This document shows, piece by piece, positions 10,625 through 19,383 of a stretch of DNA of 35,494 nt. Under the pieces are notes generated by a model. It was not told where the DNA came from and searched no databases. It was given only the letters and a program-made list of their open reading frames with translations. The position numbers and the translations under genes were made by a program. How positions within the stretch are numbered: position 1 is the first letter of the stretch; each line of letters starts with the position of its first letter. Origin of the DNA: Glutinoglossum americanum (lineage: Eukaryota > Ascomycota > Geoglossomycetes > Geoglossales > Geoglossaceae); the NCBI GenBank assembly GCA_020080175.1, contig JAGHQL010000225.1, positions 1-35,494 of the forward strand, read 5' to 3'.

Positions 10625-11928
10625 ATGGCGACCACGGGCGAGTTACCATGGTCAGATGCTGAAAAGGTAATTCCTCCAAAATATCTTCAAGCTTACCTCT
10701 TTTTTTTGCGCATAGCCAAAGTGCGTTTGCCTGCGCGTCGCCGTCTTCTGTGTTTGGGCGCGTTTTTTTTTTGGCCTGCTCGTCGTGCTTCGCTGGAATC
10801 TGTGCTAATGTTGTCGCGATAACAGCTGGTTCTCCTAGCGGAGATCCTTAAAGATGCAAAAGTTTCTCCAGACGTGCTCCTTGTCATCATCAAGAACACG
10901 CGTATAGAACCCAATTGGGCTGAGATTCCTTTGCCAAGTGGTACGAACCGTCTGCTTCACTCCCTGGCGCTCTTGTGTTGTGCTTCGTTCGCCCTGTCTG
11001 CGTCTCCTGCCCTTTCGGCGCCGTCGTTGCCGTCTATCTCTCTTGCTCTAGAACCTGGCGCGTCTTCCCGTCATCCATCTAACAGTGCTATCCAGGTCGC
11101 TCTCTGAACTCTTGTCAGAACGCCTTTCGCAGTCTCCTTGAAGCCCCGTCTCCGGCCCCTGCAAGTCGGCGCAGGACCATCGCAGGGCCGCAAGGAGTTC
11201 TTCCACCACCCAACGGCTCTCCCAACTCGAAGAAGCGTCCTTACCCGGCTGCTGACGTGCCCACCACTTCGCGTTCCATCCAGCCACGTCCAATCGCTGC
11301 TGCGCTTAATGGCGAGTCTCCTGGTCCTGGAGAGGTTTCTACCTCTTTCCAAGGGGTTTCCGCAGATGCGGACCCAAATCAACCTCCGAGAAAGAAGCGT
11401 GGAAGGCCCACGAAGGCCGAGACGGAGGCCAAACGGCAGGCAGCAGCTCTAAAGGGAGAAATCTATCCTCCGCCGAAACAACAAAAGACGCCCAGAAGCT
11501 CGATTTCCGGGGGACGCGTGACTACCACAGACGCGGCTGGAGAGACAAACGCCAACGTTGCAGCACCACTGGCGGTGATGACCCCTCTTTCTAGCTACAT
11601 GAGCACGCCAGGAACCGCAGGAAGTGGAATGGAAGCGCCCGGAACAGGCGGGAAGAGAAGAAGAGGCAGACCTACCAAGGCGGAAGCTGCTGCAAAGCGC
11701 GCCCTGATCGAGGCGGCGACCGTAACTGGAGGAGAAGGTGAAAGCGAAATCAAGAACGACGATGATGACGGCGACGAAGCCGAAGAGGCCGCGGAATTTG
11801 GGGACGATCACGGAGCGAACAAGTCGGTTGAAAGCACAACCGAGGGGAATGTACATGAAAGGCTTGAAGGGAAAACAGCGGGAATTATCGACATGGAGAG
11901 TGGCGAAGACATGCACTTGGATTCATGA
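10625..11928 (+). CDS. Myb/SANT-like and AT-hook DNA-binding protein
   Basis: Probable nuclear DNA-binding protein of a fungal family without a settled name. Three exons (10625-10666, 10826-10940, 11096-11928) give 329 residues. Introns are GT-AG, and the second has a CTAAC branch site just before the acceptor. The spliced N-terminus reads as a short Myb/SANT-like unit. A first Trp sits in LPWSDAEK, a helix follows, a second Trp is in NWAEIPLP, and then comes GRSLNSCQNAFR, where the recognition helix would lie. Two AT-hooks follow, RKKRGRPTK and GKRRRGRPTK, in duplicated sequence that continues as KAE..AKR after each core; such motifs bind the minor groove of A/T-rich DNA. Between them the protein is disordered, and the C-terminus is strongly acidic (DDDDGDEAEEAAE). 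The start sits in a good context (AACGATGGCG). Exon joins are inferred but keep the frame throughout. Target genes are unknown. Confidence 0.8.
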
Positions 11929-13012
11929 GGAGGTCGGCCAAGCCCGCATTCGGCTACTTTGACACTGGAGATCCGATGATGAGACACGACACGATTTTTA
12001 AAAGACGAATCTAATGTGGCGGCCGCGCTGTTGTTGCTTTGCGATCCGGGCAGACATCAAGATGAGTTAGGCATGTTGTCATCAAATCATCACCACACAT
12101 TCTACTCAAAGAACCTTTCCTTTTTTCCGTGTAATAATGCTAATGCCTATGCCTCTTACATGTCTTATGCATGTTTCACGCGGTGGTCTCCTGCCGTTCA
12201 GACCCGCTTGCGTTCGTCAGAGCTCTAATCCTTGATTTGTTGGCGCTCTTGGGCTTCGCAGATGTCGGTTTTTTTTTTTTTTTCTTTTCAAAACCAGTTA
12301 CACAGGCCTCGGTTTTGGAGGCACAGTTTTGTTCCTTTTTTATATTCTCCTTTTCCCTTTTGATCTTTGTGCGGTCTTCTGGGTCGGTCCTACTTTGTAA
12401 CCACTGATTCTAATTATGATACGTTCTTTTGTGATTCGTTAGCTTCTGGTCTACTAGTCTATCCAATTTTCATTTGTAAAGGGGGGCACTGATCGCTGCA
12501 AGAGCACCGCCACTATCTCACACTCTACTATTGAGAAGTCTACAAACAAAACGTATTCTATGTACTTTTCGGTGCAATAAAGCTTTTAGATTCGTTTCCT
12601 CTTATGGACCTTGTCTCCCATTTGCAGTATGCCCTACGTGTGAACGCGTGACTACATAATCGTGAGATCCGACATCCAGTCTCTGGTCTCTAGGAATAGC
12701 GGATATAAGTATGGGGTAGACTGAAAGCCCAATGGTGAGTTTGTGCAGGTTATAGTATAGAATTACATGGCATCGTACGGCGTCGTATCCATCGTAGCAT
12801 TATGTTGTCTGTACTTTAGTGGCGAAAAGGGGTGGCGGCTGTTACGCATAGAGTCGCTTCTCCGCTTGGCGTTGCAGATGGCTCGTTACGAACACCAAAC
12901 AGGTCGCGAGTTTTTGTCAGTACCGCAATGCGTTGAACACCAATAGCTTCACGTACTACGACGGTGAAGCTTGCATCACCGCCTAAGAGATATAATTCCT
13001 TCCTGTCGATTC
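11929..13012. other. Intergenic region between Myb/AT-hook gene and MID1
   Basis: No gene was found. The stretch holds the 3' UTR of the upstream gene and the MID1 promoter. A T homopolymer lies at about 12270-12283, and a canonical AATAAA occurs near 12586. Confidence 0.6.
12585..12590 (+). terminator. Possible polyadenylation signal AATAAA
   Basis: A canonical AATAAA hexamer lies about 650 bp downstream of the Myb/AT-hook stop codon. Fungal genes often use weaker signals closer to the stop, so its use is uncertain. Confidence 0.25.
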
Positions 13013-14982
13013 ATGTATTTCCCCAAACTCAGTCCTCTTCAGTCCCGGTTCGCCGGTTCGCTCGTTGCCACTCTTCTCCTGGTCTTAATATATCTGTCGA
13101 TAACCAACCCCCAATTCGCTTATGCCGAGACCAGTCCTGGTGATCTCTACCATCCTCAACCGGGTACTCTCAATCAACACATTGGAAGGCATGGGATAGG
13201 GGAAGGTGATGGGCGGGGGGACGGTATTTGGGCAGACAGTCGTCGTGGACCAGGATTGGGAGGGCTGGGGCGAGGGATTATAACGCGGGCGCAGCCGGGT
13301 GTGATGGCGTTGAAGAACAACATTCCAGGACAGTTGAATATCAACCCTGGGGATATTCAATACTGGGTTGTTGAAAAAGAGACGCTCCGGGGAAAGAAGA
13401 GGCGGAAAAGGCGGGATGAAGTTGGTTCAGAGGATGCGCCGCAGGAAGACGAAAACGGCTGGGATGACGACGAAGGCTTCGACTCTATAGAAGATCTGAG
13501 GACAAGGCAGACTAGCTCAGGAGAGTCCCGAATGCTCTACATTACGATAAACACTTGTATCCAGCCGTCATCGAACGTATCGAACAACAATAGCCCTCCA
13601 CCACCCTTGGAACTATACGTTTCTACATCGTCGGACGATCAGAAACCCGGTCCAAATGGTACGAGTAAGAGTCAACCGGTTCTAGGAGGCTTCGCGGCGT
13701 GGGCTCAGAATGTTACCGGTGCCACGTACATAGGTGTTTTCGCGCGGTCAGCGCCTCCCTTCCAGAGTATCTACAACTATGAGATAGCCGCATCGATAGA
13801 TGCCCCATTTCACTCATACAACGACACCGATCTCAACCTCGATCTCGTCGATAGCGATAGCGACTCTGCCCTGTTGACTACGAGCGACCTTACCCAGGCC
13901 TCTCTCGGGGGTAAAGCTCACCAAGATTGGGCCAGCCTCGCACCCTCTTTCGTCATGTTTGCCCACAACCAGAATGACACCCTGATCCAGGGCCTTCAAA
14001 ATTCATATTGCGGGCTTAATAAGTACGCCCAGATCGCGGCAGTGAGGGATAATGTGAGCACAGATAAGGTAGTCATGGGGATGACAACTACGGGGCCTGG
14101 AAATTATCCAAGGGGGCAGTTCTACATCACGGGACTCAACAGGAGCTCGTCCTATATCGGCTATCTTGCTATGTTGGACAACTCCACAAAAGGAGGTGGA
14201 GGCAGGGTTGGGGGGGGGGGGAGAGTATTGAAATCGGTGAACTTCACAACCAAGTCTGGTGAGTTCCTGCGCACTTCTCACTGCGGGATTTTGCCGCTGA
14301 TTCTACTGCAGATGGGAACTGCCAAGTTATTTATAATCTCACATTTTGTGACGAGGTTGCCTACGCCGTGCCTTCAAACCCCCAAAACTCTAGCCAGTTA
14401 GCTGGCTGGTACGACCAGAATGCCTTGAAGTACTACCAAGGCTTTAATTATTCTCTTCAACAGGTTGCTTGCAACACTACCTCGTCGGCCCAGTACAGTC
14501 TAGCTCGTAATTGTTCGGACTGTGAAACAGCCTATAAACAGTGGCTCTGTGCCGTCACCATTCCGCGTTGTGAAGATTATTCTTCGACGAACCCGCACCT
14601 AGTCCGACGCAATATCGCACAGAAATTCATCAACGGCTCGCTTCCACCGAGTGACGATAAGGCTTCGCTGAGTGCCCTGTACGTCAACAGCAGCCGCAAT
14701 CAGTTCATTGATAAAGAAATACAACCGGGGCCATATAAAGAGATGCTACCGTGCCTGGACTTATGCCACGCGCTGGTGCAGAGCTGCCCTGCTGTGTTGC
14801 AGTTCGGTTGCCCTTCGGTTGAGGGACCGGCCCGGGACTATGGGATTCGGGGTAGGAACGGGGAGATTACGTGTAGCGGTTCTACATTCCACCTAAGCGC
14901 AGGAAGCCCAATAAGTCCACCGACGGTGGCGATGACAGTTTTGTTCGTTGTTTTAGGGCTTTGGCTGGAGTATTCTTTTTGA
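13013..14982 (+). CDS. MID1: Stretch-activated calcium channel regulatory subunit Mid1
   Basis: Mid1 is the extracellular regulatory partner of the Cch1 high-affinity calcium channel at the plasma membrane. It is needed for calcium uptake under cell-wall, mating or endoplasmic reticulum stress. Two exons (13013-14258, 14312-14982) give 638 residues; the 53-bp intron starts GTGAGT and ends CTGCAG. A hydrophobic signal or anchor lies at about residues 12-36. The long lumenal part has many N-glycosylation sequons (for example NVTG, NDTL, NRSS, NFTT). The C-terminal cysteine-rich part carries the family pattern CSDCETAYKQWLCAVTIPRC and later PCLDLCHALVQSCP, similar to a frizzled-type fold. It ends in a hydrophobic tail (MTVLFVVLGLWLEYSF). 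The start is the first ATG directly before the signal sequence. An unbroken run of 12 G (14210-14221) is read in frame as glycines, which is unusual for the family and may be slippery or misassembled. Confidence 0.93.
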
Positions 14983-15682
14983 TCTAGAATTGCAACGGTT
15001 GGGCCGTTCATTTTGGCCATCACTGGCGTTGCTGCATTATTGTTCTGGGGCTCGCATGGCGTCATCAGGGATGGGGGGGCGATATTGCCGTGACGCTAGA
15101 TGCATGTACGCATAGATGTTTAAATAATTTCCCCGATAAACCTCAATCCCCACCACTTAAGCGCTAAAAGCATCGAATTCTCGGGGATTGCTTCCTATCG
15201 ATTATAGGGTGTCGATTCGACCCACTTCCCACGTCTTGCACCCGTAATTTTGCTTGCAGTCTTCTCTGGGTGTAAAAGTAATGTATTAGGGAAAGGGGGA
15301 ATAACTTCTTTTGCAGTCCTCATTAGAGCAAAAAGATAGAAATTTATAGAGAATATATATAAATCCTCGAAGTAGACTCACAGAGGTGGCTGTGATGACT
15401 AAGCAGTATAGTAGAGAGGATATACTTCGAAATATGCATCCCGCCTCATCACTTCATGACTCTCGATAAACTCAGAATCCTCTAGCAAGAACGTCCCAAC
15501 AAGACAGTAGTCACAGTGGCTCACCACTTCATTCACTCCACGGCTCTCAGTCGGGTGAGACCAACAAATCCTTCTAGCAAGGAAACTTCAGCTAAGCAGC
15601 CGTGAGGGTAGCTTGTCTCTTTCACCTCACAACTCTCAACCAATTCAAAATCTACAAATCCTTCTAGCAAGAAAACCTCAAC
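14983..15682. other. Intergenic region between MID1 and ESS2
   Basis: The left part is the MID1 3' UTR. The right part is the ESS2 promoter and leader and contains the tandem repeats annotated separately. A short inverted pair TCGAAGTA / TACTTCGA (15366-15373 and 15423-15430) flanks 50 bp just left of the repeats. Confidence 0.6.
15450..15682 (+). repeat. Three degenerate ~90-bp tandem repeats ending at the ESS2 start codon
   Basis: A core close to AATCCTTCTAGCAAG, followed by an A/C-rich tail, recurs at 15476-15500, 15567-15592 and 15657-15682, at spacings of 91 and 90 bp. Copies two and three differ at only a few of 26 positions; copy one has more changes. Short matches also precede each core (CTCA, CACTTCA, ACTCTC). 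The last copy ends on the base before the ATG at 15683. The array probably lies in the 5' leader or core promoter. Its role is unknown. Confidence 0.75.
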
Positions 15683-17110
15683 ATGTCTTTACAGAACCGT
15701 CAGTCTCTTATCCGCCTTCCGACGGACACAGAGCTTATGCCACCACCTCTAACAAAACGCATCAAACGACCGCCAAAGGTCCTTGACGAAGACACTTACA
15801 CCGAGGCTCTATCCGAGATTATAGCCCGCGATTTCTTCCCCGGGTTACTCGAGGCAAAGACGCAGCAGGAATACCTTGATGCACTGGAGTCGCAGGATAG
15901 CGAATGGATTGCTAACGCTGGGCGCAAGCTTACAGAAGTAATGACGCCGGGTATGCGACGGCGGGGCAGGAGGGGCGTGTCCATGACACAACCCGGGGTA
16001 ATAGACACGCCAAGAGGCTACGGAGGGGATACTCCTTCGTCTACCATTTCGGATGAGTCGTCAGCTTCTACAAGTACGAAGGCTGACAAGCCGAAGGTGG
16101 ACACAAACTTGAGTCTAGACAACTTTCAGAGCAAGTATACGAGCGAGGACAACGAAAGTTTCAATCAACTGCTTGACAAGCAGAATGAGAAGCGGGCACA
16201 ATGTTACTCTTGGATGTGGTCAGGCAATAGGATTCCAGGATACCGATTACTCAAGCAGCGGGAACGGGAGGAGAAAATGCTGAAAGCAACGGCCGATCAA
16301 GAGAGAGAAGATGGAGGTTCAAAGCAGCTGGCAATCGAAGGTCCAGACGAGCGGAAGGCTATGCCCAATACATGGAGATCCAAGCCGGATAATGAGCTCA
16401 TGTTTGCCCCGGATGGAATTGAAGACAATTTTGAGACCGTACAGCAGAAGGCAGAATCCCAATCTAGAGCCCCACCGAAAGCTGTCGTATACGAAAACAC
16501 ACGGCTACCACCAGCTCCGGTAGAAAATCCTTCGGTACCTCCATCTCCGTCTTTCTCCGCTGTTAGGGACGCCATAGCAGGTCGTCCGCGTCCAACAGCA
16601 TCTGAGCCAGGTTTTACCGGGGGTGAAACTCCCCGCGTCAATGGCTATTCTTTTGTCGACGACGCTCCTTCACCTTCGCCTTCGGAATTAGGAGCGCCGC
16701 CATTAACCTGGGGCACATTAGAGGGATCACACCATCTACTAGGCAATGGAAACGCAACACCGAACCCCTTCATGATCAAAGAGGCATCGAAGCGAGAGCG
16801 TCTACACCATAAGATGGTAGATCGTGTGGCAAAGAATAATAGAGCAGCTTCCAGGCTAGGCGTCACCGGTAAGGCAGGAACTGAATCCCTTTCTAGTACT
16901 CCGATTCCGAAGTTTGCCAGCTCGCCTCGGATTGGTGGCAACCTAACGCCTGCAGCGCAGAGGTTGTGGGGTAGGGTTGGGAGTTCAAGTGGAAACAGGT
17001 TAGGAGGTGCATTTGATGAAGGCAGGACCACCTTGGGTAAAGCGAGGGAATCTTCATTGAGGCATAGGTGGACTCCAACACCCAGAGTTCAGCGATCCGG
17101 AGGGGAGTAG
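15683..17110 (+). CDS. ESS2: Splicing factor ESS2 / DGCR14 family (Bis1)
   Basis: Nuclear protein of the ES2/DGCR14 family, a component associated with the spliceosomal C complex; the fission yeast member is Bis1. A single exon of 475 codons, close to the family's usual length. Recognisable parts: the N-terminal block KVLDEDTYTEALSEIIARDF followed by LLEAKTQQEYLDALES; the middle block LSLDNFQSKYTSEDNESF with LLDKQNEKRAQ and the stretch SWMWSGNRIPGYR; a conserved NTWRSKPDNELMFAPDG; and a C-terminal basic part with RLWGRVGSSSGNR and TTLGKARESSLRHRW. Between these the protein is disordered and rich in Pro and Ser. The start is the first ATG, directly after the 90-bp repeats. The stop is only 79 bp from the stop of the convergent membrane-protein gene, so the 3' ends probably overlap. 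Confidence 0.93.
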   Translation: MSLQNRQSLIRLPTDTELMPPPLTKRIKRPPKVLDEDTYTEALSEIIARDFFPGLLEAKTQQEYLDALESQDSEWIANAGRKLTEVMTPGMRRRGRRGVSMTQPGVIDTPRGYGGDTPSSTISDESSASTSTKADKPKVDTNLSLDNFQSKYTSEDNESFNQLLDKQNEKRAQCYSWMWSGNRIPGYRLLKQREREEKMLKATADQEREDGGSKQLAIEGPDERKAMPNTWRSKPDNELMFAPDGIEDNFETVQQKAESQSRAPPKAVVYENTRLPPAPVENPSVPPSPSFSAVRDAIAGRPRPTASEPGFTGGETPRVNGYSFVDDAPSPSPSELGAPPLTWGTLEGSHHLLGNGNATPNPFMIKEASKRERLHHKMVDRVAKNNRAASRLGVTGKAGTESLSSTPIPKFASSPRIGGNLTPAAQRLWGRVGSSSGNRLGGAFDEGRTTLGKARESSLRHRWTPTPRVQRSGGE

Positions 17111-17189
17111 CAGATGCCCCTAGCCCCGAGTAATCACTACTTAGGCACAACCACAATCACATGATACGATCGAAGGGGTCCACAAGATT

Positions 17190-18514
17190 TTAGCTCAGCC
17201 AACCTCTTCGGGGAGGCTGGGGATTTGCATTATATTCTCTCGACATGTGCACGATATGTGGAACTTGGCCTCTTATCTGGACCGCCGGCACCGGAGTTAC
17301 CGTGTATGGCCGGCGCTTGAGCACACTATCAATATATTCATCCGACGCTTCCATGATTTGCTCACGGCATTCCGCCTGCAACGCTGCATTACGACGCATT
17401 CGCCCCCTCCACCAGAACAAAATGAAACCTATAAGGCTGAGCCCAGCAATGCCAACTCCAACACCGATACCCACGCCTAGCGCAACACCCTTGCGCTTAG
17501 GTTCGGCGGTAGTTGCGGATGCTCTCTCCTGCAAATCACTATTGTCAGCGGCGATCGGGGTGGCTGTAATTGAGAAACTACTAACGGGTCGTGATGTTGA
17601 CAAAGGAGTGTTTGGTAGAGATGTTTGGGGTGGGGCCGTCGGCAAAGGCGTGACTGATGTTTCCGACGTCGAAGTGCTTTGTGTGGATATAGCTGAAGCC
17701 GTAGTGCTCGTTGCGGATCCACCTATGTCCGAAGAATTTCTCGGAAAGAGTTCAAAGTCCAGTCTCAAAAGTTGACCGGGGTTTGGTTTCTGTTCGCATG
17801 CGACCTTCAACGCTCTCACAACTGAGAGAAATGTGAGCCTATGCGTTATCACGAGAGGAGCCTTGGGAGGGGGACTGGGAGGTCATACAGCTTGCAAGAA
17901 TCGTCTTGTTCTTCTGGTTGGATAAGCATTCGGAGCATTGGTTGGCGTTCGTGGGAAAGCTGCCGCTGAGGCAATATTGGTACATCGATACGTTCCCTAG
18001 AAACGCCTTCGTAGCCAGTGGGGTGTGGATCCCACCGCACTCTTTCACACAAGCGTTTGGGGTCGCCTTAGAGTTGTTAGAGAGACCAAAGGTACATGAA
18101 TTGACTGTATATTTAAGATTGACTAAGTACCATAGACGTCAGTATGTGTTCCTTTCGGCCAGTATACAAGAGTTTGACTAGCACTCTGATTCCACCGTTT
18201 TACTAACATAAGAACCAAAGCAAATCGCTCTCGCTGCTATTCCCCCTGACCTTCGTAGACGTTGACTCGCATGTGATACAATCACTGAATGTTCTACCCT
18301 CCGCCGTTGAGATGTAATCCGAGTCCGAGCAACTCACGTCGGTCGGCAGTGTACCTGATGGTGCTGAGGCTGTCCCGGATGAGTTCAAGGGATTTCCTGC
18401 AAGAAGGTTTGTGCAGCGCGGCGCACACTCCGAGCCAGGAGTCACTGCGATGGCCACTACATGGCAGGCCAGCATTACGGCGATAAACCATATCGCCAGA
18501 GGGCTGACCATCAT
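17190..18514 (-). CDS. Cysteine-rich, single-pass membrane protein of unknown function
   Basis: Not recognised beyond a general fungal architecture. Three exons (18514-18208, 18122-17889, 17821-17190) give 390 residues; introns are 85 and 67 bp, GTTAGT-TTAG and GTATGA-TCAG. A signal peptide covers about residues 1-23 (MMVSPLAIWFIAVMLACHVV). The ectodomain has regularly placed cysteines, with motifs CAPRC, CITCES, CVKECGG and CSECL, and ends with ALKVACEQKPNPGQ. A Ser/Thr/Pro-rich stalk, likely O-glycosylated, runs from about 210 to 285. One glycine-rich transmembrane helix lies at about 292-318 (GVALGVGIGVGVGIAG to FWW), followed by a basic cytoplasmic tail of about 70 residues. The layout resembles cell-wall sensors of the WSC/Mid2 type, but the cysteine spacing is not that of a WSC domain. 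A surface receptor, sensor or adhesin role is inference only. Confidence 0.75.
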
Positions 18515-18693
18515 TCCATAGAGACCTGCTTGACGGACAACGAGCCCAAAGGCCGGTACGTAACAAAAAATAAAACGAGAATAAAACCAAACAAGTGAGG
18601 CAGACTAGTTGAGTGACGCCCGCAAGGCGATCCGGGCAATCATATAATATATATAGAGCAGTTGTGGGGAGGCAGGGACCTAACGACATTATC

Positions 18694-18718
18694 ATATATA
18701 TATATATATATATATATA
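18694..18718. repeat. AT dinucleotide microsatellite
   Basis: An uninterrupted AT run of about 12.5 units in the divergent promoter region. A shorter AT-rich patch lies about 45 bp to its left. Confidence 0.9.
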
Positions 18719-19089
18719 CACCTACCTGGCTTACTCCTTTCAACATCAAGAGGAGAGAGGAGCGAGGGGCACCGAGCCATCGGCATGTGAAGCAAGAGTA
18801 TGGGGAACTCGTTGGGTTCGTATGTTGTATGGCTGAGCATGTAGCAGGCTGCGACTCCTTTAGGGCGCGTGGTACCAAAATGGAGGCATCGGCAAGCCAG
18901 ATCTGAAACTCGCTCCAACGCCCGAGCTCTATTCATTCGCCTCTTCTAAGCCTCTCAGGGCCGAATGCCGACGAGGACCACAAGAAGGGGGTTGGAAGAC
19001 GCGCATTCTAGGCATAGAGAGCCAGCGGGCAGCCGGGACCATCCCAATATCGGGGTTTCGCATTGCTCGAGAGTAGAGCAAGAAGCACA

Positions 19090-19116
19090 GTGCAGCAAGT
19101 GCAGCAAGTGTAGCCA
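19090..19116. repeat. Three 9-bp tandem repeats (GTGCAGCAA)
   Basis: Two exact copies and one copy with two changes, located about 270 bp upstream of the COQ8 start codon. No role can be assigned. Confidence 0.7.
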
Positions 19117-19383
19117 GAGTAGGCGCTGCAGGGGGACTTGGCATGTCGATGGAGGTTGTTAATCACAAGCGAGCAGTTGGGCCTTGTAACCCGGAAGACA
19201 TAGCCAGCCGCATAGCTAGCCGCATCGGGTGCGGATTGGAACCGACAAGCTCTCAATTAGTCGATGGGGAGAGTTTCAGAATCTCAGAATCCATCGCTAA
19301 CCAGAATGCGATTGGAACACCACCGCCACTCCCACCCAACTCGAAACCGCCAGGATCACGTCTAGAGCTTCTGGTCGTGTCCA

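Larger units (their letters stand above)
18515..19383. other. Divergent promoter region between membrane-protein gene and COQ8
   Basis: No gene was found. This 869-bp stretch holds both promoters. It contains an AT microsatellite (18694-18718) and three 9-bp repeats (19090-19116). Confidence 0.6.

Noticed and set aside
15205-15235. GATTCGA heptamer resembling a tRNA T-loop
   Set aside because: The flanking bases do not form a T stem, and no acceptor or anticodon arm was found nearby.
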